From assembly GCF_001949145.1 (NCBI RefSeq), contig NW_019091396.1:999526-1063525 (forward strand): a stretch of DNA of 64,000 bases, in the 5' to 3' direction. The notes beneath the pieces were generated by a model. That model worked only from the letters and a program-made list of their open reading frames with translations, was not told where the DNA came from and searched no databases. Every line of letters begins with the position of its first letter. Positions within the stretch are counted from its first letter, which is position 1. Positions 1 through 10,520 of the stretch are shown in pieces. The stretch comes from Acanthaster planci (taxonomy: Eukaryota; Echinodermata; Asteroidea; Valvatida; Acanthasteridae). The position numbers and the translations under genes are program-made.

Positions 1-284
1 GAAAACAAAGCGAGATTCAGTGGGTATTTTGGAGAAAGTGTACTAAATTTTAAATTGTTCAAACAAAATAATTGACAAAAATGTCTTCTTTCCTTCCATG
101 TGGAACACGTACTGGAGGGCATTTTAAAAATTACCTGCTGTTACCATTTGAAGGAATTGTTTTTTCAAAAGTGAAAACCCTACTACAAACGTTGTCTTCA
201 TCCGTTCTTCAGAAATAGACGATCAAAACCATGAGAAATACACAACTAAAAACGTTATACGTGCAAGACTGGTGGTCTATGTGT

Positions 285-595
285 TTTTATAACGCCTCAC
301 CCACAGATTCTGTATCTTGATTGGCCAAAAGTGTGTCATGTGACGTTTGCTAGTTTTACTATTTTATACCACCGCTTCAAAAAGACTTAACCATGCAGCC
401 TCATTCTGAAAAGCAACGAAAGCATAGGCGTGTATTTCGGCTCATAGTGAACAACATTGGTGAATTAATGTATTCAAACCTTGCTGTTCTGCTTGGAATT
501 CTTAAGTTAAATTTGATGAATGTAAATCCCAGTTTGGTGTTTCATTATCGATTTTAGTTTAAATTGTGAAGAATCTGTGGGGAGGTGTTATAAAA
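285..595. repeat. Inverted-repeat element with 26-27 bp arms
   Basis: Arms 285-311 (TTTTATAACGCCTCACCCAC then AGATTCT) and 570-595 are reverse complements with about one substitution and one indel. They enclose 258 bp without coding potential. The structure is MITE- or foldback-like. Confidence 0.65.
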
Positions 596-790
596 TAAAT
601 ATTGACTGTTTTTCTCGCGGTACAGTAAAACTAGTTTCCCGAGGTGATCCATGGAGCATTCTATTTTGCCTCGGCTTTGCCTCGGTAAAATAGAATGCTC
701 CATGGATCACCTCGGGAAAATAGAATGCTCCATGAATTATGTCGGGAGGTTAGTTTTACTATACCACTCGAAGCAGTCAATATTCAAATA
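593..790. repeat. Nested palindrome (foldback element)
   Basis: The inner arms 635-667 and 687-719 are perfect 33-bp reverse complements around a 19-bp spacer. Outer arms (593-634 against roughly 744-790, sharing AGTAAAACTA and ATATTGACTG) extend the pairing imperfectly. A partial third copy of the inner arm lies at 717-735. The whole can fold into one long hairpin. Confidence 0.8.
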
Positions 791-3210
791 ATATGTCTAT
801 TATACAGCCCTGTGTGGGAGTAGGTCTGAACCTCTACAAGAAAGTTTGAACAACGGCGTTTGAAACCTAAACCTTGACTTTTAAAAGTCGGATTACATGA
901 ACCGTATCCAAATCCTAGCGGTCAGAGACTGGCAGTTGCTGGAGCTAGGTCCAGGTTTTCACTCCAATGGAAATACGCTGAGATACTCAGAAAATAGACC
1001 TAACCGTAGCGGACGTGCTAGGATTCGTCCGTACATTTTAACTCTTTTGCATTGTTCTTAGTGCAACAGTGTTTCCCTGCAGGTGGACTCACATGAATTT
1101 TTTAATGCAGAAAATACAAGTATTGCGTTACAAAATGAAGCGATTGAGCATAGGCTTACTTACGTGATGATGAATCTTCATGATACTGGGCACTGGCCCA
1201 AATCACGCAGAAAGAAGCCCAACAATGTAGGAGCCAGCTCCACCAGGGGCAGGCACTTCGGCCTACAAAGTTATGCATGCTTGCTATCATGTACAAACTT
1301 TGAACACCCTAATACCGAGACAACTTCAATCAAGTTGTCTCTACAATAGTATACTGATTTTTAAGATAGGTAGCTAGTTAAAAACAAAGCCTTGGTGATC
1401 TTCAGCAAGCCTCAGAGTGAGCTTCTGGCTTTGCTTCCAGCCGGTACCAGCTCTTGATCTTTTATAATGGGACCATTAGTATCATGGCCAATGAGAAAGG
1501 TTCTCAGCTTAATTGTCTTGATAATACGGTTTTTACCACATGCTGGGAGGGCAGCTTAAGGGCAAGTTGGCACATTCCTCGAAGGAGGACATTAATGTTG
1601 TGCCAGCCTCGACTCGTGCAAACCCATTGTTTGATTTCCTGAAATTTGAGTCATGGATTCCGGAAGGGCAGCTCACAGTTCCGACTGTAAGGATGTTTCA
1701 AGTTTCTGTGTTTCCAATTGGGCCCGCGCAAGCGATAGAGAAAGGAGGGGCATGGATTTAACCTTTTACCCAGAAAAATCGCAACGCTGTCCATAATCGT
1801 TGCACTACGTACACGTATGCGTGCGAGGCTTTAAACACGGTGGCTACTACTGATCATTAGTTTCTGGATAAGACATATCCTCACGCACACAGTCGTCAAT
1901 TCTCGAACGGGTGACAGATTTGGGGCAACAATCACGAATGGGCGTTCTGGAATTCACGTGTAAGCCCTCCAGCCAATGAGAGAGGCTCCAAGCCTCGGTC
2001 TCTTGGGAGGGAGAGCGGAGTTTCCACTTACTGAAAGGGGATCAGGAGCCCGCAACCATTACCATTCATCATCAAACGTTTCCCGTCATGGCCAAGCTTT
2101 ACGATGAGCGAAAGTTCTATTCATTTCTTGAGTTTGATCCCGCGAGGGAACAGTCTTTATTCTTCAACAAATTAAGGTTTGAGGACAGTTGTCATGTTGA
2201 GTTGACTTGAGAGACTGCCAAAAGGCAATCTACAACAGCTCAAGCAAAAGAATGAGAACTGCCGATATGTTGATTATCCACCCTTCTCCTTTCTTGTTTT
2301 TGTTAGGCCTTCGGTCTAGACGCTCAGCGGGACAACCCCTTGCCCCAGGCCTGATCTCTTGCTCCCTCTAGCCCGTCGTAGCCCGTCAAATTTTCCCGGT
2401 TTAATTGCCCTTTTCTTGACCCTTTAATCCCCATACCTGTATTAAACAAAAGGAAGACAACATATATGACCAAACACGTCCCTGTCACTTTTTACTATTT
2501 TCAAACGACTTCTTTACAAGGACTTCTCCCCGGCGCAAATCCACCCTTGAATTAGTTGTTCGTGGTACCCGCTGCTACATCTGATTCGAACCAGCCAACA
2601 TCATCGGGTAACCCGAAAATAATTTTGATTAATGAAGGTTTCCAAAAATGCTCCTTACATTTTTTCGTAGCTTTAATTAACTTGAATGCATGCAAACAGA
2701 TTTAAACATCGCCTACGGATACAAATACCCCTATGCACATTGTATCAATAAGCACTTTTAGGAATTGAAACTTATGAGGTTTCACCTACTAAGTGTTAAA
2801 GAAAATACTTCGTGAAATCTAGGTTTTTATTCAACACTCTTAACGGCTTTTAAATATCTTATTTTCACATTGCTTAAATTTTAAAAGACAAATTCGCTTT
2901 CTTGCCCTTCTGGGATTTCAGCTAACAGTGTTAGATCAGAGTCCTCAATTTTCCAATTTTTAATTTTTCTCAGCAGCCATGACTGAGGAAAATTAACTCA
3001 AAAGGTGTACAACTGGTATTTTTGTTTACGTAGTCCATTCAAGGTGCCTCACAGCAGCACTGTAGTCGAGTCCATCACAAACCATTCAAAATGCCAATCA
3101 CAAAAATGCTTTTACAAGACAACTCATGAATATTACAGTGTGAACAGTGGCAAAGAAACGTTTGTGACAGTTCATCTGAACATCTTTTGGTCAGGCTTGG
3201 ACTGGATGAC

Positions 3211-3486
3211 GTGTGATCACGGACGTATATAAAAAAAAATGCACTTGCAACGCCTTTGTATGAAAAGAAGCCTTGTATGAAAAGAAGTCAACCAGCGGCC
3301 ATTTTACCGAATACAAATGCGAGGATTGGCTCCCTTCTATTGACGTCAGGAACAACAAAAGCGGGCATTGCCAGGAAAGCTTTGTAGTCGGCTCGGTAAA
3401 ATGGCCGCGAGTGGATTCAATGACTCTATAAGCTGATTAAGGGCACTGCGAGTCCAGATTTTATTATACACGTCCGTGCGTGTGAT
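3211..3486. repeat. MITE-like element with imperfect terminal inverted repeats
   Basis: The left end (TGTGATCACGGACGTATATA) and the reverse complement of the right end (ATCACACGCACGGACGTGTA) share CACGGACGT and the flanking TATA. A second internal inverted pair, CGGCCATTTTACCGA at 3,296-3,310 with its complement at 3,394-3,408, supports a fold-back structure. Confidence 0.65.
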
Positions 3487-5084
3487 GGACATAGGAGAGG
3501 GATTATACAACCATGCATGCCTCAGATTTCAAAATGAAAACTACCCATGGAAGTATAAAGAAAATTGCTCATACCTTGAACTTAGTGCAAGTAAATAGAA
3601 ACTACTGTGATATCTGCAATCAACAATGGAAATACGGGCTTTGGGGTGTAAAGAATGGAACTTTAGATTTCAATTTGGAGGCTAATATTTTGATGTAGTC
3701 GTACAACACACTGCCCTGCTGATATGAACTTAGAAAATATAGAAATAAACATGAAACAAAATTAGCACTCAGCCGTATAAATAAATAACCAGAAGGTTCA
3801 ACTTGGCAGAAATGTTACCTGTACTAAACTGAAAAGTATTTTATTGAAATTGTGATATGCCAAAACATTGCTTTTGATCAGAAATGGGTCAGGAGATAAT
3901 GAAGCACTGAATCTTTACTGTACTGTGGTAGTGCAGCTGCGTTCCGTTATACCATGGAGGAAATTTAAACTTGAACTGCCTAAGTTTTTACAGCATTTGA
4001 CAATATTTCAAGGCAGGTGGAGACAGATGGCGTCTAAATTGACCTTTGAAATTCCTTAAAGTCCAAGTGAAGTTTAATCATGCTCCTAGGTTGCATTACT
4101 TTATTTGAATTTAAACGATACTCCAGTGAAGTCACTCTATTCAGTGAACTGTAGAATATTTTCTCCATATCTACACTTTTTCGAGGAATCTACTGTCAAC
4201 TTTTGATTAGTGTCAGAATCTACAGGTATTGTGAACATCCCCTGCAAAACAAGTCCATGCGCCAGCCTGCTAAGTTGAAAAGTTACAGTCCAGTCTTTTT
4301 TGTAAAATGTACAGTTTCGGGGTGTTTTTTTTTTTAAATTGATCTGATTTTAGTTCTTTTATTGTAAACGGGAAAATACCGAAAATTTAAAACGACAAAA
4401 TAATACACCATATCTACTAAAGCTTAAACTACATGCATATCTTTTCGTAAAACTGCTCTTCGAAACTAAATCCATTCGATTTTCCTGTTACATCAAGGAT
4501 ATTTTATGGTGTACATTTTATCCTTGTCTCTCAGTAATTTGAACACTTTGTTTCGTATCTACTTTCACTGATTTCACTTCTACTCTCTCAATTTCACTGC
4601 TCATTTCTCTTTATGGACTTTTAAAATCGTCAAATCTAATTTGTGTTATTTGTATTAGTACCCAGTTCAAGTAAGAGAATAGACTCGGAACTTCAGATGT
4701 ATGTGAATGGGTTCGGCTTCGCCTCGTCCATTTGGACGAATCTACCGTCCTCGCCATTAATGGACTCCTTACCAGCCGATACACCTGCTCGAAATACAGG
4801 GGCGCGTTGTATTTACACTGTGTATGTATCATGGACAGATACTTGAACTATTAAATTCCCATGCAGAACGGCTTGTTTTTTGCCTGCGACTGCGCTGTCC
4901 AACAACTTGATATCAAGCCTAAGTAAAAGGGTCTGTAAAAAGCCATTACTTTGCAGACAAATTTCGTGTGTCTTATATTTTAAACATTAATACATGCAGT
5001 TTTTTCGAGCTACACTTTGAGTCAGTATGAATGAGTATATACACTAGGTCAAACTGATAACTTCGCAATAGTTCTCTGCTGTTA

Positions 5085-5401
5085 CTAATCATCTTGACAG
5101 ACAGCTCCTGCATCTTGCCCGTGCCCGCACGTTGGTTCCTCCCAGCAATGAGACGGGCAGTCGGCCAGTCGCTCCTCCGAGCCATCGCACGCCAAGCCTT
5201 CCATGTGTACTGGACCGTCTCCCCGGCCAAAGTAAGCACCGGACTTCGCTTCCACTGCACCAGGGAACCCGAGTTGACGACAGACAACCTGGACATCGTC
5301 AATGTCCCAGTCATTGTCACAAATTGTTCCCCATGCATCATCACGGTAGATCTCTACGCGGCCACTCACTGGATTCGAACGCTCAACCAAACGGACAGTA
5401 T
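5085..5401 (-). CDS. SRCR domain 2 and stop
   Basis: This exon from the TTTTGACAG acceptor to TAG encodes a second SRCR domain: [66 protein letters not shown]. It ends the protein two residues after the domain. A TTTATT at 4,358-4,363 (AATAAA on the minus strand) is a weak poly(A) candidate. Confidence 0.9.
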
Positions 5402-7065
5402 CTGTCAAAATTAAATGACCAAAAAATATGTTCAAATAAAAATTAAAAAGTCGAGTTGGATAAGAAAAACTTGACAGTTGAAGGATATGAAAAATCATTT
5501 GATACATTAAAGGATTTGTAATTGGGGTTATTGTCAGGATTTAGAACGGTGACAAAAATATTGATGGACATTGACGAGACAATTAATGATGATTTATTTG
5601 TATAGATTTAAAAATAATGATATGAAAATAAGATGACTTTCTAATAAAAATCAGGCATAAGTTTCTATTATATTAGCTTGAAATGGTTTAGTCTACAAAG
5701 TAGCCTAATGAGTAGAAGTAAAAGGGTGGACATTCTCTCTTACTGAGTTTTGGTCGGCAAACGACCCCTGCTAGCTTTGCGCTATCACAGGGATGATTGC
5801 TGGTGCAAACAAACGGGCAGTCAGCCAGCCGACTCTCTGTGCCTTTACACTTGACTCGACTCATCACGATCGACCGATCACTTTCCCCGTAGAACGATCC
5901 CGTCTTGATCTCCACTGCCTCCAAGAAACTTCCTAGCTGACGGCAGACGATGTTAGCATCCCCCATGTCCCAGCCCACGTCGCACACTGTTCCCCAGGTG
6001 CCATCGTGATTGATTTCCACGTGACCGCTCAGCTCATCAGTACCATTCACCAAGCGAACAGCTGCATCCTCGATAAGTTTCAGGTCGTACTTGCCCTCTG
6101 CCCCCATACGATAGCTGTTTCTGTTGCCCGCGTCCCAGCGTACTTCGACCCACCCGTTGCTGTTCAGTTCTGCAACGATATTACCTTCGCCAGGCGGTGA
6201 ACCATCCTGACATAGAGAGTCGGCATTTGAATAGACGTAAAAAATAATGACGTGACGTGGGAGAGCGCACATGTACACAAACAGAAGTTACCGGTCTATT
6301 TAGGCAGAAAACCCCCAGCCCAGCTTTCTAACGGACTCATTTGTCAAATATCAACGAAACTAATTAGGCCTATGAAAGCCACCAAAATGGACCGACAGAA
6401 AACCAATGGACAGACGCGGAAATTTAATCATTGCTCAACCTGTATTTTCCCTCGAAAATTTTAGATAAAAGTGGGTGAGTTTCCAGGGGCAGATCCACGG
6501 GTCAACTCCCCCGCACATTGATATTTGTAAAAAGTGGCCTACGATTAAACTTTGGAAGACTCCTCTACTTAAAAGCATAAAACATGTAAGGTCTTATTTG
6601 GACAAGAACGAACAAACATGCATTAAATAAGCTTCAACAATGGCGACAACTCTATGTACCCCCCCATAAAAAATTGCCTGAATCACCCCCCGCAACAAAT
6701 ACTGGATTCGCCAAGCTTTGTAACTTTGTTTTGCATCCTCCGTATAGATTATCCTAATAACTAAAAAGAAATAGCAATTAATAGTCGACTGCATGCGTAC
6801 AGTGTTTGCTGTTTTTCAAAGAACTGCTAAATGGCGAAGATTAAGTTTTTTTAAAAGTTTTAAATATCACGGTGCCATGTATAAGTTCTTTCATACTTAT
6901 TAACTTTCATGTGCCACCACCGTGCAAATGAATTGGCAATAACCGATTAGGTGGGACATTATACCTGATCTCCCCACTTCCAGTCAGGTCCTCGAGCCAC
7001 TCTCGTGCCAATCCTCAGCACCTCAGCCCACTCAGGTCCACTAATGGGATTACCAACGCAAAGTT
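5085..7065 (-). CDS. MIB/HERC2 + 2 SRCR C-terminal exons, 5' end not found
   Basis: Three exons (6,965-7,065; 5,744-6,206; 5,085-5,401) join in phase (1-0, 0-1, 1-stop) into 292 residues ending at TAG. The domain order is MIB/HERC2, SRCR, SRCR. No transmembrane segment follows, so the product is probably secreted or otherwise soluble. The first exon begins in phase 1, so at least one upstream coding exon exists, but I found no signal-peptide exon between 7,066 and 13,386. It may be a 5'-incomplete gene, a decayed gene, or an alternative 3' terminus of the lectin gene, whose extracellular exons mostly end in phase 1. SRCR domains bind proteins and microbial surface ligands; MIB/HERC2 is best known from intracellular ubiquitin ligases. 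Confidence 0.85.
5744..6206 (-). CDS. Second half of MIB/HERC2 plus SRCR domain 1
   Basis: This 463-nt exon completes MIB/HERC2 ([26 protein letters not shown]), then without a linker enters an SRCR domain: [47 protein letters not shown] and a final AGVVC. Seven cysteines are visible. One exon spanning the second half of one module and a whole second module means the pair moves as a unit. Confidence 0.88.
6965..7065 (-). CDS. First half of MIB/HERC2 domain
   Basis: This 101-nt exon between a TATAG acceptor and a GTATAA donor reads [16 protein letters not shown] followed by [17 protein letters not shown]. The segment G-x-R-V-x-R-G-P-D-W-x-W-G-x-Q is the signature opening of MIB/HERC2 domains, and the next exon continues it exactly (DG, then GNIVAEL). 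The ORF is too short to stand out on its own. Confidence 0.85.
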
Positions 7066-8721
7066 CTATACATTGAGGAGAAAATAACAGCAGCCCATGA
7101 CATGAGTGAATTCAGAGTGTAAGCCGAATGGACACTCTCTAGAACTGGAGTGGGCATTTCCACGAGTGAACAGGGACCCCCCATTTTAAAGTTAAGGCAT
7201 TTCAGTTACTTGCGCAGCATTGTCACTTTTTGCAGCATGACGTTGATTTTAAAGTAATTGTTCATTCTTTAACACTTTTTTTAATACGGATATTAGTTTT
7301 CCCAGGAATATGCTGTTTGATGAACATTTAATCAAAGCGCAACTCACGCAGTTTTTCTTGCCAAAAATCATGTACTGCACGACGCCTCAAAATAATTATA
7401 CCTTTCCATCGCGGACTCAAAACCTAGATATGCCACTGGTGATTCGCTTAATGATTTATAGGAATTAGATGTCAGTGATCCCATATATTCCTTTCACTCG
7501 TCATTACTGTAGCTAAGATGAAAACCTTTGGCAAAGACCAATCATGGGAACAAATTAATTAAAGAAGTGCAAGAAATTCTCAAAGGTGGCCCTTAGGGTA
7601 CAATATGTCATTGTTAGCAACATCAGAGTGGTGTGTTTCACTATTAAAACGCTTTCTCAAGGCAATAATTAGTACGATGGGAACACTGTACAAATTCTTT
7701 GCATTGAGCTTTTTTATTGTTTCCAAGGGACCAATATCCAAGGAAATTTATTCACTGTCTCATTTTTCTTCTTTCCTGTTGAAGGTGTTCACTGTAAGTG
7801 AAACCTGGACGTTTTTCCCTGTTTGAAGAAGGGGTTCAACAGGAAAACGTGCCCCCACGGGGAAGTCTATACAACTTACGTGAAAGCCACAGCTAAGTTC
7901 TACCAGCATGCAGGTACAGATGAATTCCCACATTGGAAAAAATGGTCAAACCCAACCACACCCATCAAAAGAAACGAAAAATGAATTGGCTACCTACCAC
8001 GCAGAAATGCTAAAGTTACCATCACAGCTAAATTGGACATCAGCCTGAGTGCCATTGTCGTCAGAGACTCGTTATACGATGCTGCCTGCCTGAGAGAGTG
8101 CTGTCCTGGCAATGAATTTTTGGTAAACTTTCTGGAAAACTACCAAAGAGAGTTGATCGGACGATTTTTCAGGGTCCTAGACGGGACCTAGGGCAAGGAG
8201 ACGAAAGGACCCTTGGAAGAACATTTCAGTGTTTGGGAATTCAAAAAAACGTCAAAGGGTTGTCTGCTATACTTGTATGCCCATTAATGAGAAAAAAATA
8301 TGAGACGCACAACCTCTGTTCCACCTCTGGTGTGCATCAATCCAAACAAATTACAGTTCTCCTGGCTGGAATCGACGATATGTACGAGATAACTTTACCA
8401 TGTGGGGTTTTGATACAATGAATATGCATCGTTTTGTACCCAAAGGCTGAATCATACTTGTCGCAAAACTTGGCACGAACACAAAACTGTGACGTCAAAT
8501 ACACATCTACAATGAGTGTGCTGCAACTTCGCTATATTTGAACACAGTAATTATTTTAACTCGGCTTATTTCGCTACAAATGTTTCATGACGGCAAATTC
8601 GCCTCGCCCCCGCGTTTGCCTGAAGTATGAGCCCGTTAGTACACCCTTGTTATAAGGAGGCTGAAGGCGTCTCTGGCTGTACTTTCTTGGCAGTTAGCTT
8701 TTCGATACGGGCGATTCACAA

Positions 8722-9289
8722 TAGCGTGCATCCAAGAGTTTACAACGTGCTGGCCGATGACGATGCGCAAAATCTGTCAACCAAATGTGCATTTTGAAAG
8801 GGTCGACATAATTCGCGCATTGTAATTGGCCAACGCGTAGCAAACTCTTGGAGGCGCACCATTATGAATCACTCCTATTCACTGATCCCTGGTCATTGCT
8901 GACAGTTTTGCGGCATTCTTGCTAACGATTGGTGCTGCTGTCAACGATTCACTGATCTTACTGTCATTAACCTCTTGTCGACAATCTGCTCAAGTTTCAA
9001 ATTGTTTTGATGCCATTGATGTTGTTCAAGTCGTTATATCAGTTAAACCGCTCCGATTTGAATTCTGTTTGTTCCAGAAAAATATTGGAGTTTGAGGTTA
9101 TCAGGTAAAACAACTGTGATCTTATTGATGGTGTATAACATACATGTTATCATTTATTACTGGCCGATCACAATGCTCGAAATCGGTCGACCAAATGCAC
9201 GTTTGGAAAGGGTCGACAGATTTTGCGCGTTGTGATTGGGCAACGTTGCATCGCGTTGCAAACTCTTGCAGGTGCACTATTTTTAATGG
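8722..9289. mobile_element. Composite interspersed repeat
   Basis: Two direct copies of about 125 bp (8,740-8,865 and 9,163-9,289; shared words include ACCAAATG and AAAGGGTCGACA) flank about 300 bp. The first copy has inverted ends (CCAAGAGTTT and AAACTCTTGG). The middle part, 8,880-9,155, recurs at 23,982-24,262. Confidence 0.65.
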
Positions 9290-9754
9290 CCCATATTTCC
9301 AATAGGAACCTATTTCTATTATAATGACAGGATTTAGGGATAAAACGTTGCTTTCTCATTTGTCTTATCTTGATGGAGAATCACAGAGAATTTTGGTCGT
9401 TTTTAATCACAGAACACTGCAAAAACTACGGTGTTAAATCTGTCTACACCAGTCTAGTGTGGTCCTCCAGTCTACACCCAGGATGCTAAATAAATTAACA
9501 TCACAGTTTTAGTAGTAGATGAAGCACTGAGCGGTGGTTTAAATCGACCATTCCTGGTGCTTTACAAAGTAGTCCTTGACTTCACATTAAAAATCTACAA
9601 CAGGCGCCCGTGATCAGTTGCAGGCACTTAGGCAATTAATGTGCGGTATGTGCGACTCTGTATACCTGAGTAGCACCTGCTTTTGTGCTCCTTTAGCGCT
9701 CAGTCAAGGGTCTGCTGAAAATTAGTGTGCGGGAAGATAAAATAAGTTTTCACT

Positions 9755-10448
9755 TCCGACAACCTCACGATCCTGTCCACGGAACCCTCAGTCTCCCCTA
9801 TACACGCCTAACAAGGGCGCATTTTTACATTCCTTTCGTTGGCTCCCACAACGAGCCTATTCTCCACAATTCTTACAATTCGTCACCGACACTATACAAA
9901 CTCATCCGCAAGTCAATTCGTGGACCAAAACCGCGTCATCGACAACTTCGGTTTCACCTGGTAGTGTGCGCGCACATCGGACATTGACGCCAGACTGATT
10001 ATTGTTTTCAGGAACTGACACCCCTTTGCATGTTGCGGCAAAATTGTACGGAGAAAAAAATGCTCTGATAGGTTTGACATGAATTTAATCCATTCGTATA
10101 ATTGTTGCCTAGTGTATTTCTTCAGTAAGGTATCAGTTCGTGAAAACGACAATTACCCAGTTCTATAAAAACCACGCAAGTGTAGCGCACTCACGCACGC
10201 ACACCTGAGCGTGCCAGTTCGTGGTGTCAATGACTTCAGACAACTTCATGATCCTGTTCACGGACCCCTCCCACAATGAGCCTACTCTCTACAATTCTTT
10301 GGATTCGTCACCGACACTATACAAACTCATCCGCAAGTCAGTTCGTGGAAACCACGTAATCTTCAACTCCGGTTTCACTTGGCAGCTCGTACGCACATCC
10401 GACACTGACGCCAGATTGACTTTTGTTTTCAGGAACTGACACCCCTAT
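9755..10448. repeat. Local tandem duplication
   Basis: Segments 9,755-10,027 and 10,231-10,448 are near copies: CGACACTATACAAACTCATC, CCGCAAGTCA, TGACGCCAGA and TTTTCAGGAACTGACACCCC occur in both, in order. Copy 1 carries about 55 extra bases near 9,787-9,840. Confidence 0.8.
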
Positions 10449-10469
10449 GGTGTACTATTTACGACACAC

Positions 10470-10472
<3 letters not shown>

Positions 10473-10518
<46 letters not shown>
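10473..10518. repeat. (TC)n microsatellite
   Basis: About 23 uninterrupted TC dinucleotides followed by a C-rich tail, producing artefactual Ser-Leu and Glu-Arg reading frames on the two strands. It follows directly after the second copy of the local duplication. Confidence 0.95.

Positions 10519-10520
<2 letters not shown>

Larger units (their letters stand above)
1..5084. other. Gene-free left flank with repeat structures
   Basis: No ORF here has a recognisable domain, plausible splice partners or a coding look. The open frames are short and unlinked. The stretch holds nested inverted repeats at 281-790, an inverted-repeat element at 3,211-3,486 and, in its last kilobase, the presumed 3' UTR of the SRCR product. 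Confidence 0.6.

Noticed and set aside
5094-5446. Plus-strand open frames opposite the SRCR exon
   Set aside because: They are antisense shadows; only the minus strand shows SRCR motifs with valid splice sites.
7840-8140. Possible decayed coding fragment on the plus strand
   Set aside because: A run of plausible codons around 7,853-7,983 continues after a stop only with a frame change, but no protein family is recognised.
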